Source: Verrucomicrobiota bacterium
GTDB lineage: Bacteria; Verrucomicrobiota; Verrucomicrobiia; Limisphaerales; J093
DNA: 64,000 nucleotides
Direction: 5' to 3'
Assembly (NCBI GenBank): GCA_027493615.1
Contig: JAOSKK010000023.1
Span: 248,001-312,000, forward strand
Shown: in pieces, positions 50,759-61,236 of the stretch
How the letters are laid out: every line of letters begins with the position of its first letter
Numbering within the stretch: the first letter of the stretch is position 1
The notes under the pieces: generated by a model
The model's input: only the letters and a program-made list of their open reading frames with translations
The model's database searches: none
What the model was told of the DNA's origin: nothing
Translations under genes and position numbers: made by a program

Positions 50759-51742
50759 GTGAAACACTACGCATGCTTGACCGCCATCGCGGCGGCGTCC
50801 TTGTTCACCCAGGCCGCGGAATGGGCGTCCTTTGCCCCCAAACCCGGCCCCGGCCAGGGCAAACACATCGTCTTCCTCGCCGGCGACGAGGAGTACCGGT
50901 CGGAGGAGGCCCTGCCGATGCTGGCGGACATCCTCTCGCAGCGACACGGCTTCCGCTGCACCGTGCTGTTCTCGGTGAACCCGGCCGACGGCACCATCGA
51001 TCCGCTCAACCAGACCAACGTCCCGGGCATGCACCTCCTGGGCAGCGCTGATCTCGTCGTCTGCCAGTTCCGCTTCCGCGAACTCCCGGACGCCGACATG
51101 GCGCACTTCGAAAACTACCTGCGGGGCGGGAAGCCGATCATCGCCCTCCGCACTGCCACGCATGCGTTCAACTACACCCGCAACAAGCAGAGCCCTTACG
51201 CCAAGTGGGACTATGCCAGCCGCGAGTGGCCGGGCGGGTTCGGCCAGCAGGTGCTGGGCGAGACCTGGATCAACCACCACGGCGACCATGGCACCGAGGC
51301 CACGCGCGGCCTGATCGACGGCATCAACGCCAAACACCCCGTGCTCCGCGGCGTCCAGGACGTGTTCGGTCCCACCGATGTCTACGGGATCGTCCATCTC
51401 CAACCCGCCGACCGCGTCCTCATGCACGGTCTGGTGCTCAAAGGCATGATGCCCGACGACCCGCCCAACTGGCGCAAACCCCTCATGCCCCTGGTGTGGG
51501 TGCGCGATTACACCTGGCCCAACGGTGTGACCACCCGCGCCCTGACATCGACCATCGGTGCCGCGGCCGACTTCGCCAGTGAAGACTTGCGACGTCTGCT
51601 CGTGAACGCCTGCTTCTGGCTCACCCGCGTCGAAGTCCCCGCCAAGGCCAATGCCACCCCCGTGCGCGAGTTCAAACCCTCGTACTTCGGCTTCGGCAAG
51701 TTCATCAAGGGCGTCAAACCGTCCGACCTGGACATGCCGTGA
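50759..51742 (+). CDS. Exported ThuA-like domain protein
   Basis: 327 residues from a GTG at 50759. Signal peptide ACLTAIAAASLFTQAAEW. The ThuA fold, a flavodoxin/class I amidotransferase-like sandwich, shows in KHIVFLAGDEEYRSEEALPML, GADLVVCQFRFRELPD-type strand (SADLVVCQFRFRELP), GGKPIIALRTATHAFNY and ETWINHHGDHGTEATRG. Proteins of this type in PVC bacteria are placed with sugar-degrading oxidoreductases. Its chemistry is not established. It is followed after 16 bp by the endonuclease III-like gene. Confidence 0.9.
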   Translation: MKHYACLTAIAAASLFTQAAEWASFAPKPGPGQGKHIVFLAGDEEYRSEEALPMLADILSQRHGFRCTVLFSVNPADGTIDPLNQTNVPGMHLLGSADLVVCQFRFRELPDADMAHFENYLRGGKPIIALRTATHAFNYTRNKQSPYAKWDYASREWPGGFGQQVLGETWINHHGDHGTEATRGLIDGINAKHPVLRGVQDVFGPTDVYGIVHLQPADRVLMHGLVLKGMMPDDPPNWRKPLMPLVWVRDYTWPNGVTTRALTSTIGAAADFASEDLRRLLVNACFWLTRVEVPAKANATPVREFKPSYFGFGKFIKGVKPSDLDMP

Positions 51743-51758
51743 GCCCGCGCGCGGTCGC

Positions 51759-52457
51759 GTGATCGCCGCGTTGCGCGAGGCGTATCGACGGATGCGCCGC
51801 CGGTTCGGACACCAGCAGTGGTGGCCGGGAGAAACGCCCTTCGAGGTCTGCGTGGGCGCCATTCTCACGCAGAACACGAGCTGGACCAACGTCGAGCGCG
51901 CCATCGCCAATCTCAAGTCGGCCGGCGTGCTTGAACCCCGGCGCCTGCTCGATCTGCCCGCGCCCAATCTGGCCCGACTCCTCCGCCCCGCCGGCTATTT
52001 CAACGTCAAGGCGCGCCGCCTCCGAGCCTTCCTCGGGGTCCTGGTCAACGAGTACCACGGCCGGCTCGAGACGCTGCTGGGCGGCCCGCTGCCTGTCGCC
52101 CGCGCCCGGCTTCTCGCCATCCCCGGCGTCGGACCCGAGACGGCCGACAGCATGCTGCTCTACGCGGGCGGGCAACTGTCGTTTGTCGTGGACGCCTACA
52201 CGCGCCGGATCTTTGCCCGGCACGGTTGGTGCCACCAGGAGGCGGACTATCACGATCTTCAACGCCTCTGCGAAGGCGGGCTCAGTCACCTCCCTGCCAA
52301 CCGGCGCCTCGATTACTGGCAGGATTATCACGCCCAACTGGTTCGGGTGGGAAAGGACTACTGCCGCCCCCGGTCGCCCCGGTGTGAGGATTGCCCGCTC
52401 CGCCCCCTCTTGCCTGTGGCGACAACGTCCAACCCGGGGTTGTCCTACCCGCCGTAG
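51759..52457 (+). CDS. Endonuclease III-like DNA glycosylase (HhH-GPD)
   Basis: About 232 residues from a GTG at 51759. Relatives remove damaged or mismatched bases. GAILTQNTSWTNVERAI is the first helix region, LLAIPGVGPETADSMLLYA the helix-hairpin-helix DNA-binding loop, and FVVDAYTRRIFARHG contains the catalytic aspartate. No lysine is at the usual lyase position, so it may be a monofunctional enzyme. The iron-sulfur loop reads YCRPRSPRCEDCPLRPLLPV: three cysteines with Nth-like spacing, while the fourth expected one is missing. The stop codon is formed by the start of an interspersed palindrome. Confidence 0.85.
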   Translation: MIAALREAYRRMRRRFGHQQWWPGETPFEVCVGAILTQNTSWTNVERAIANLKSAGVLEPRRLLDLPAPNLARLLRPAGYFNVKARRLRAFLGVLVNEYHGRLETLLGGPLPVARARLLAIPGVGPETADSMLLYAGGQLSFVVDAYTRRIFARHGWCHQEADYHDLQRLCEGGLSHLPANRRLDYWQDYHAQLVRVGKDYCRPRSPRCEDCPLRPLLPVATTSNPGLSYPP

Positions 52458-52524
52458 GCGCCGACGTGAGGAGGCGTTGCGGGTCGGGGGCGAAGCCACT
52501 TCGCCTCCTCACGTCGGCGCCTAC
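52454..52524. repeat. Interspersed palindrome, GTAGG family, copy 3
   Basis: A perfect 23-bp inverted repeat: the left arm starts GTAGGCGCCGACGTGAGG at 52454 and the right arm ends CCTCACGTCGGCGCCTAC at 52524, with 25 bp between. The TAG in its first bases is the stop codon of the endonuclease III-like gene. Confidence 0.85.
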
Positions 52525-52567
52525 AGTCTTTCGCGGCTCTTCGCGTGTTTGGCGGGCAGAACCCGCC

Positions 52568-55500
52568 TTAACGATTGGCGGGCGTTTCAACCGGCGCCGT
52601 CCCTTCGAGAGATCGCAGGTAATGCCAGATCGCCTCAAACTGCCGCGTGGCGTTCCCATCGAGCACCTGTTGGATGGGTGTCGACCCGTCCTCCCCGATG
52701 AAGCTCGGCATCATGGTACCGGGACGCAGCCGCTGCGGGTCGCGGATGTATCGCCAGTAGTAGCTGGGCCGGAGACGGTCGGTCACAAACGCGAAGTTGA
52801 TCGTCGCCGTGTCGGGTCCGGCCAACGCGGCCTGTGTGCCCACGTCGTGGCAGGACACACAACCGAAGCCGCCCTCAACGCCGGTCAACTGCCGCCCCAC
52901 CATCGTCAGGGCGGGATCGGGCGCCGGACGTGGTTCGCGCCGGTCCGGCACGCCATGCTGATGGGCGAGTCCCGCCGCCAGCCACGCGCCGTAGGCCGGA
53001 AACGCCGGCATGCGGCCCTGGATCTCGGACCGCGTCCGGTACCCGAGCTCTCCAGTCAACAACCGCCGCAGCCAATCGGCGTGGAGCTTCTCCCCCGTCC
53101 ACGTGAGTTCGGGTCGGCCCAGATGCACACTGCCCGCGCTGGCTTCCTCTTCGTCGTCGTACCCCGCCGACACGGCCGGCGCGCGCGCCGCGGTCAAACG
53201 CGACCAAAGGTCCGGTTGCTCATCGCGCGCGTGACAGGCGAGGCATCGCAGGTCCACGATCTGCCGTTCCGCGAACTCGACCGGGGTTTCGCGGAGAAGG
53301 GAAGCCAGGCCGTCGTGGGCCGCGAAGACGCGCAGCGCCTCGCGTTGTGCCTCGTTGAACCCGGAAGTCGGGCGCCCTCCCCCGCCCGGTCCCGGCGTCC
53401 GCCACGCAGCCCCGTCGCCAGTCCGACCCGGCCAGACGCGCCAACGGCATCGCTTCGAGTCGGGACGTGCGGCCGGTCAGCGTGTGGCAATTCAGGCAAC
53501 CGGCGGTTTCAATCAGTTCACTGCCGCGTCGGGCATCGCCGGGTACTGCCTCTGCCCTTTCAGGTGCTGCTTTGGATGAGGCGAGAAGCAAAGCGGCAAG
53601 TGCCGCGGCTTCGTCCGGACTCGAACCGAAGCGCGGCATCCGGGTCCAGGCGTGGTCCCGGGTGGGGTCTTCAAGGAACTGCACCAGCGCCGCCGGGGCC
53701 CACTTGGCCCGCACGTGCGCGAGGCTCAACCGCGTATCGTCCGGCAGCCGCGATTCGCCTTCGAGGACATGGCAAGCCACGCAGCCGAGGCGATCGAAGT
53801 GCGCGCGGCCGGCGGCGACGGCATCCTCCGCGACCGAGCGTGGGGGTGCGCCAGGGGAAGCGTCCTGTTCCGTTCCGACCTGCTCAGGGGCCATGAACCG
53901 CGGCAGGTGCAGGCCGGAAGCCCGCACCACAGACTTCTGGGTTGGAGCGTTGAGACCCGCCAGAAAGGCCGCGAGATCCCGAGCGTCGCGCTCGATAGTC
54001 GCCGTGGACCCTGGCAAGACACGCGGCATGAGGACGTTCTCGCGCGTTTCGGCAGGGTTGGTGAGGTACCCCGCCAGCCAGGCGGCGTGGAGGCGGGACC
54101 CGATGCCATCCAGGGCGGGGGCGTCCCGTTGGAGTTCCGGTGCGGCTCCGTCCGGCCAGCGACCGGGTGGCTGATGGCACCGCACGCACTGATGGCGCAG
54201 GAACAGGGCGCGGCCTTCCCGGAGGGTTTGCCCGGCCTGCAGCGGCAGGTTGTCAGGTTCATGGACGAACGCGGTGGGTGGGACCGGTTCTGGCGGCTGG
54301 CCTGGCGTCGCCCACAAGAGGCGGAGTTCCGCGTCGTCATGCTCAGGGCTGTCATAGACCAACTCGAACCAGTTGGGGCCGCGCCGGAGCGAGACCGGGG
54401 CGCTGGCTGTGCCCCTGAGTTGCGGGCCTTCTCCCCGGAGGACCTCGACGCCGTTGAGTCGCAGGGTGGCCGATCCGTACCCTTCGAGGTGGAAGGTGCG
54501 CTCGTCGTTCCGGGCGAGCTCGAGATGCCCGCTCCAGGTGGCGCGAAAGCGGCCGGGCGAAAGGAAAGGTGTGGGCGAGGTTCCCCGGGTAACCACCAGC
54601 GCCGGCAACCGCGCCCGGCGGTAATCGACCCGCCCACCGTCGCCTGGACCAGCAGCGGTCCGCTCCCCTTGTGGTGCGGGCATCTCGCCTGCGCCGTCCC
54701 CGCCGTCCTGTGGCGCGGGCGTCCCGCCCGCACCGTTCCCGCCGTCCTGTGGTGCGGGCGTCTCGCCTGCACTTGCGGTGGTGCCTTCCCGATCCGGCCC
54801 GAGCACCGAAGTTCCACCATTCGAACCCGCGCCGACTTGTTCCCGTTGTTCGATCCGTTGCACCAATCCGCGAGTCGCATCCGTCAACTCCGCTTCATCC
54901 GCCTGATCGCGTACCAGCGCCCCTGCGCCCAGCACGTCGCGGCCCGGGCGCGCGCCCAGCCGATGCACCGTGTGATGCACGAAGTTCTCGAAGGGCGTGC
55001 CGTCCGCCGCGCGCAAGCGGAACACCACATGCATCTGCATCACCGGCGTCAGGCCCGGCAGTTCGAGGAAGACCGAACGTCGGTCGACGGCCAGCGTGGC
55101 GGATTGGACCCGCAGGCGGTCGCGGCCCTCGTGACCGTCGCGCTTCAGGTCCGGCGAGCCGTAGTTGGCCGTCCACAGGTAATTCCAGCAGGTGACGTCG
55201 TAGTTGCCCGGGTCGGTCGCGCTGGCGGGATCGAGCGGGTCGGTGAAGCCCAGGATCAGACCGTCTTTGGCGACCGCGAGAGCGTTGGGCAGGTGGAGCG
55301 GTTGACCGGTCGCCCGCACGCGGTACACACCGCCCGGCCGGGTCTTGTTGCCCGCCCAACCGTACAGACCGGCGACATAGAGCTGGCCGTTGCCCGGATG
55401 GAACACGCCGCGCATCACGCCGGTCTCGAACTCGAGCGGGAACCGCGTCACCCCGCCCTGCCGCACGCCGTCGACGGTCTCCGTCAACACGAGGAAGAGG

Positions 55501-58004
55501 TGTCCCATGCCGTACGAGATGGTGATGAGCTGCCCGGCCAGCGGACCCCAGCGATCGTCCGGCACCCACCGATGACTGCCGCCCGAGCGGTCCACGAAGT
55601 TGTGCATCCAGGCGAGGGGTTCGTCGTAGGTGGTGCGCCGGTCCGGGTTCCAGGCCCACTGATTGCCGTACCAGCCGCCGGGCTCGACCCAGTTGAGGCG
55701 GTTGCCCGGCATCCAGTGGCCCTGGTTGTCCACGCAAGTGAGCTCGCCGTTCGGCCCCACCCCCAACCCGTTCACCGCCCGGAACCCACGGGCCACGACC
55801 TCGAGTCGCGACCCATCCGGCGGCAGCTTGAGCAACGTGCCGTGGTGTGGATGCAAGGCGGGCAGCGCGTGCCGGGCGCACTTGACATAGTAGAAGTTGC
55901 CGTCGCGATCGGCGAGGAGATCGGTGGCGAACTCGTGGAAGTGCTCGCTCACCATGCAGTCATTGTTGAAGTTCTCGTACCAGTCGGCCTCGCCGTCCCC
56001 GTTCAAATCGTGCAGACGCGTGATCTGGTCCCGCCCCAGCACGTAGATCTGGTCACGCACGATCTTCAATCCCAGCGGCTGGAAGAGTCCGGTGGCGACG
56101 CGTTGCCAGGTCAGTTTGTCCAGGTCGCCCGCCACCCCTCCACCACCCACACATCGCCGTTCCACGTGCACACGGCCGCGCGGTTGTCGTCGGCAAAGAA
56201 GTCCAGCCCGCCGAAGCGCAGCCACGAACGCCACGGGTTGTCGTCCGGCGTCGTCAAGGTGTCGATGGCATACGGACCCTGGCTGGCCCCCAACTGACCG
56301 CGCGTTGCCAGCTTCTCCGGCCAACGCGCCGGACCACCGCGGGTCAACGGTGCAAGCTCGATGGGAGCCGGCGATTGGGCCGTCTGCTTTGCCCAGACCC
56401 CCAGCGAGCCGCGTGGCCCGCGCCCGACCAACACCTTGAACCGCGCGGGGTCGGTGGAGGATGGCAGGTGCAATCGTACATGGCCGTCGCCCCTCGCCAC
56501 CCACCGCGCACCTTCCGGCGCACCGATGACCGCCATTCCCAACACCTCCTCCCGCACCACTCCGCCCGCCAGCACCGCGATCTCGGCCGGGGTGAGCGCC
56601 CGGGCGTCAAGTCGCACGTCATCGAGATCACCCCGCCACCACGGCGATGCCGGGAAGTTGGGGGCCGTGAACCCGAGGCGTACCTCGTGACCCGTCACCT
56701 TTCCCGCGGGCCGCAAGACGGCGGAACCGTCGGCCTGGCCATCCACAAAAAGCGTCACGCGGCCGTCGTCGCGGGTCCAGGTCATGGCCACGTGATGCCA
56801 TTGGCCATCCGCCACCGCACGGCTTGAACTCACCGCCCCCACCCACCCGACATCGAACGTCAGCCGGCCGCCCCGCACGAACAAGGCCTTGCCGTCGGGG
56901 ACCCAGTTCCCGGTGGGCGGCGCGAGGGCGAGAATCGTGCCGTCGTCGCTCGTGCGCACCCATGCCGCCACCGAGAAGTCCGTGTCAAGGAACTCGATGG
57001 CTGCCGCACCGCGCAGCACCGCGAAGGCCTGCCCGTCAAAGCGCAGTCCCTTCCCGGAATGCCCGGCTTCCGCGGGCCGTGCGCCGCGCAGCCACCACGC
57101 GCTCGTGCCGGCGCCTTCGGCTCGCGCCGTGTCCCCTCGATCCGCTCGAACGTCCACCGGCCGATGTGCCCGGTATCGGCGCGTGGAGACCCGGCGCTTT
57201 CCGCGGGCGTGGCAGTTGGCGGTGGTTCGAGCACGACCACGAGGTCGCCCGCCGGATCCTCCACGTCACCGGGCGCAAGCTGATCGCGCGTCAACACCCG
57301 GCTGCGCCAGCCGGCTTCGAAGGCCAGTTGCACTTCGTGTTCCGCCGTCGCGGGCCCCCGTTGGAAGGTGCGACTGAAGACCGTCCAGTCCCCGGCAGTC
57401 TCGAGCCCGGGCATCTCCCAGAGCGCGATCGACCCGACCGTGTAATGGAGCACGACGCGGTCACCGTGCAGGTAGAGGCCGCGCCACTTGGCCCACTCCC
57501 GCGGCAACGGCCCGAAGGGATGTTCACGCGGATCCGTGAAACGGCCTGCCTGCGCCCAGCCGGGTTGCATGGGATTGGTGAACGCCGCACGCCCCGCGAT
57601 CTGTGGATACGCCCAATGCTCGCCGTCGAACACAACGCCCTTGAGCGCCACGAACTCTCCCGTCCACCCCACGGCGTAGCGCAGCAGGTCCGTGTCGAAC
57701 AGCACGGCTGCTCCCGATTCACTCGACGCGCCCGGCGGCGCCGGCAACCGGATGGCGAGGCCTTTGTAGGCAATGTTCGTGCGGGGTGAAGGCGCCTCAA
57801 TCGACGCGGTCAGAAACGGCCCGTAGTCCATGTCGACCCACGGTTTGCCGGTCAAGGGCGGCCGCGCGGAGGACTCGGCCGCCGCCAACCGGATCGCGCC
57901 TGCCAGGATGACCAGCCACGTCAGGACTGCCAGGGGGAGGTCGAAGAGTGCGGTCCGGGACAGCCTGATTCGCTTCGGGGTGACAATCGGTTCGCAGCGC
58001 GCAT
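52568..58004 (-). CDS. Secreted DUF6797/LamG/dehydrogenase-like protein with five c-type haem sites (frameshifted as given)
   Basis: About 1,800 residues. The start is uncertain: ATG at 58004 and the signal helix LAVLTWLVILAGAIRLAAAE lie in different frames, joined near 57975. Then a DUF6797-like region (PWVDMDYGPFLTASIEAP), a LamG domain (FSVAAWVRTSDDGTILAL, WHHVAMTWTRDDGRVTLFVDG), a beta-propeller like soluble glucose/sorbosone dehydrogenases (QPLGLKIVRDQIYVLGRDQI, GNQWAWNPDRRTTYDEP), a PA14-like part, and haem sites CVRCH, CVACH, CLNCH, CLACH and CVSCH. The layout suggests oxidation of a substrate outside the cell with electrons passed down the haems. Other breaks: near 57080, 56135 and 53440. 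Two in-frame copies and part of a third of a 39-bp repeat form a linker. Confidence 0.85.
54671..54772. repeat. 39-bp palindromic repeats forming an in-frame linker
   Basis: Units at 54671 and 54710, and a partial one at 54749, each hold the palindrome GTGCGGGCG-TCC-CGCCCGCAC or a variant of it. On the coding strand they translate as a 13-residue repeat around AGETPAPQDGG, AGGTPAPQDGG and AGEMPAPQGE. The unit length is a multiple of three, so the cytochrome gene stays open. Confidence 0.8.
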
Positions 58005-58044
58005 CGCGCCGATTGGGCCACAGCGAGGCGCGGGCGGAAAGGGT

Positions 58045-58626
58045 CTATTCCCAATCCCACTCCTTGAACAGGTCGGCGACGGGATAGCGGAACCCGGGCA
58101 GCAGCGATCCGCCGTCCAGCACGCCACCGCTGCCGATGAGCTCGCGTCGGGTGAGCGCGTGGCACACTTCGACCCGTTGCTGGTCGATGTCCACGATCCA
58201 GGCAAGCTGCGTGCCGCTGCCAAAGAAGTCCCTCAGCCGCTCGTTGATTTCGGCGCGGGTGTTGTTCTCGGACAGCACCTCGATGGCGAGGTCGGGCGCG
58301 CCGGGGAAGAAGCGTTTCTCGTTCGGTTTGAAATCGAGCGCCACCAGGCGGGTCTTGGGCACGAAGGAGATGTCGGGAGCCCGGCAGTTGCGGTTGCACA
58401 TCCAGAAGCCGGTGCTCGAGTCCAGCACCGCCCCCAACCGGTGCGCACGGTTGAAGGCCTCGATGGCGTAGAGCAGCCGCGTGCAGACGCGACCGTGAAA
58501 CCACGTGTTCTTCGGGCTCATCACCAGCTCTCCGTTGACAACCTCATGGCGGAATCCGTCGTCCGGCAGCGCTTGAAGCTCCGCCTCCGACCAGACCTTC
58601 CGCGGGCTTTCGACCAGGGCCTGCAT
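58045..58626 (-). CDS. Uma2-family putative restriction endonuclease
   Basis: About 193 residues from the ATG at 58626; earlier starts give an irregular leader. The fold is the PD-(D/E)XK nuclease of the Uma2 (DUF820) group: GFRHEVVNGELVMSPK at the start, RAPDISFVPKTRLVAL with the metal aspartate, and GAPDLAIEVLSENNTRAEIN with the E-V-L-S pattern, ending in LLPGFRYPVADLFKEW. These are common, multi-copy genes in cyanobacteria and PVC bacteria with no proven role. It precedes the multihaem gene by 40 bp on the same strand. Confidence 0.88.
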   Translation of the reverse strand: MQALVESPRKVWSEAELQALPDDGFRHEVVNGELVMSPKNTWFHGRVCTRLLYAIEAFNRAHRLGAVLDSSTGFWMCNRNCRAPDISFVPKTRLVALDFKPNEKRFFPGAPDLAIEVLSENNTRAEINERLRDFFGSGTQLAWIVDIDQQRVEVCHALTRRELIGSGGVLDGGSLLPGFRYPVADLFKEWDWE

Positions 58627-58745
58627 GGCGGTACGGTACACGTGTGGGCACGGATGTCGATGACCGAGGGAGGACTCCGGGCGGACTCCAGGCTTGCTGA
58701 TCCTCGCGCCTCGTTGTACTTCAACCCGCTTTCGAACAAAACCGT

Positions 58746-59030
58746 ATGGCCGCTCGCGCACGCAAGTCCGTCCCGGAAACCCGCCGGGTGCTCGTCATCC
58801 TGTCCAACCGCTTTCGTCCCCTCGACGAGCCTCGCTTCGTCGAAATCCGTTGCCAGCCGGACGGCACCATCCTCGAGGAAACCCCGCTCAAGCGCCGGCC
58901 CACCAAGCCGATCTACGACGAGGTGTGGGAGAACAACGACGCGCGGCAGTCGCTCGATTCCTGTCGCAGCGTCAAGCGTCACTACCGCCACGCCCTGCTC
59001 AAGCCGCCCGCCGCCAGCTCCGGCCGATAG
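58746..59030 (+). CDS. Small conserved-looking hypothetical protein
   Basis: 94 residues, basic and soluble, with no known domain. The middle RRVLVILSNRFRPLDEPRFV, then EIRCQPDGTILEETPLKRRP and PIYDEVWENNDARQSLDSC, reads like a real protein: it has an even residue mix and is not a mirror of a gene on the other strand. It starts 120 bp from the Uma2 gene on the opposite strand and stands alone. The 190 bp after it hold nothing recognisable. I do not assign a function. Confidence 0.55.
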   Translation: MAARARKSVPETRRVLVILSNRFRPLDEPRFVEIRCQPDGTILEETPLKRRPTKPIYDEVWENNDARQSLDSCRSVKRHYRHALLKPPAASSGR

Positions 59031-59224
59031 TCCCGGCGCCTGAACCGCCGGGGTGACGAGAGGCCCCGGGATGGAAACCCGGCGGTCAACGCCGGAGATG
59101 TTCCACAAGGCCTCCGGGCAATCCGTCGCGCCGTGCCCAAGCGGGAGACACGGCAAGGCCGAGGGCGAGGTCGACCGTCGACCTGACCCTCGGCCTGCGC
59201 CAATGGGAGCCTTGTGTGGCCGGA

Positions 59225-61199
59225 CTACCGGTTCGCGCGGTTCTTGGCCCGCTCGGCCAGTTCCTTCGCGCGCCGCACCAGGTCCGCGTTGCCGGATACC
59301 TGGGCCACCTTGCCCAGAGGTTCGATGAGGCCCGCGGCTGCCGGATTCGGTCCCTGCCCGCGCAGCAACCGATCGGCGATGCCCACCACCGCGGCGCTCG
59401 CTTCTTCCCGGATGGCGGGGTCGTCGAGGTGCGGTACCACCAGTTTCAGGGCTTCCGGGGTGGCCACCGACCCCAGGGCCGCCAGCAGCAGACGCTTCTC
59501 TTCCGGACGCTGGATCAGCCCACCCGCGTCCTGGCACATCTTGAACCGTTGCTCAGCCGGCAGGTCAGGATTCGCCGCCAGCCCGAGGTACCCGCGCAAG
59601 GCGAGGGTCTTGTCACCCTCGCTCGCTGCCGTCTTGGCCAGCTCGGCCAGGGCCGGACCCGCATCGGCGGTCTTCCAGGAGCTCAAGGCACGCACGGCCT
59701 CGGCCCGCACTTCGGCGTTGCCGTCCTTGGCACTGGCAGAGACGGCTTTCAGAGCGCCGGCACCGCCGATGGAGGCAAGCACATTCAGCAGCGCCATCTT
59801 GGCCTCCGGCTGCGCCGAGCCCAACGCCGCAATCACCGGTGCACTGGCGCTCTCCGGACTGGCGGCCTTGGCGGCGAGGGTTGTTAACGCCTGCTCCGCG
59901 GCGCCGCGGTCCTGACCATCGGTCGCCTTGGTCAACAGGGCCAACACCGCCGGCACCTGCGCGGCACTGCCCAGCTCGCCGACCTGACGAACGGCGGCCA
60001 CGCGGACACGACGGTCCGCGTCACCCGCGGCCTTGAGCAGGTCGGACACGCTGCCCGTCATGCGACGGCGGCCGATCAACTCCACGCCTGTGAGGCGCTC
60101 GCTCGCCTCGGCGCTGGCCAGCAGCTTCAGTGCGGCGGCATCCACCTCGCGACCCTCGAGGCTTGCCAGGCTTTCCTTGGCGGCTTGCGCAATCTCCTGG
60201 TCCGCATCGGCGGTGAGCCGGCTCAGCGTCGGGATGGCGTCGGTGTGGCTCAGGCTGCCCAGGGCTCGCACGGCGGCCAGTCGCACCGGCTGGGACGACC
60301 CGGTGGTGGCGGTCAGCAGCGCGGGCAGCGCGGCGGGATCGCGGCGTTCACCCAGGGCCTGGATCACCACCTGCTTGCGGTCCGGCGCCAGGTTGCCTAC
60401 CTCGGCCACCAAAGCCGGCGTCACCGCCGGCTCGGGCAGTTCCTGGGCGAGCTGCACCGCGGCGGCGAACAGCAGATAATCCGAAGCCCGCAGTTGCTCG
60501 CGCAGCAGGGCCACACCCTCCCGACCCCGCAGCAGCACGGCGCCTCGCAGCGACGCGACGCGGACCTGTTGGGGCAGCTCGGAGTCTTCGTAGGCCTGGC
60601 TGTAGATGGACAGGGCGATGTCGCGCTGACCCTGGGCCGCCAGCGATTCCGCCGCGCGCCCGAGTCCCTCGCAGATCGACAGGAAGTTGTCGGCACCCGC
60701 GCTGCCCACGGCGGCCATCAGCCCTTCGGCGGCACGGACGTTGCCGATGCTCCCCAGGGCCCGCGCCGCGGCTTGCACGACGACCGGATCGCGATCGTCG
60801 AGCAACGCGATGAGGCGTTCGACAGCCAGCACGTCCCGGCGTACCCCCAGCGTGCCAATGACGCCGGCCAGCAGCCGTCCCTTGAGGACCGAGAGCTGCG
60901 CACGGAGTGCTTCCCCACCGCCGGGTAAGGCATGGCCTCGAGGGCATAGCGCGCCATGTGCGAGAGCTCTCGTCGCCCAACAACCCCACCAGCGTGGGGA
61001 TGGCTTCCGGGGTGCCGATCACCGCCAGTTCCCGACAGGCATCGGCCTTGGCCTTGAGGTCGGCGTCGGATTTCAGCGTGGCGAGGTGTTTGGCCTCGGA
61101 CGCGGTGAGCAACGGGGTGGGACCCTGCGCGAGGGTAGAGGCGACGGCCGCCAGGAAACACGCGCCGACCAGGAGGAGATTCAGTTTCAAGGACTTCAT
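59225..61199 (-). CDS. Exported HEAT-repeat protein (frameshifted as given)
   Basis: About 658 residues from the ATG at 61199. Signal peptide LNLLLVGACFLAAVASTLAQG, then some fourteen helical HEAT repeats for its whole length (for example DPVVVQAAARALGSIGN, QPVRLAAVRALGSLSHTDAI, VRVAAVRQVGELGSA). HEAT arrays are docking surfaces; in PVC bacteria they are often exported together with Gfo/Idh/MocA enzymes and cytochrome dehydrogenases. Frame breaks lie near 60930 and 60960. It follows the oxidoreductase gene by 37 bp, so both are probably in one transcript. Confidence 0.88.
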
Positions 61200-61236
61200 G
61201 ACAGGGGATTCGGGTTGAAGGTTCCAGGGCCGGGCA

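Noticed and set aside
53652..56297. Open frame of 881 codons on the plus strand within the cytochrome fusion gene
   Set aside because: Antisense shadow: the minus strand holds propeller and haem motifs, and the plus translation has no recognisable family.
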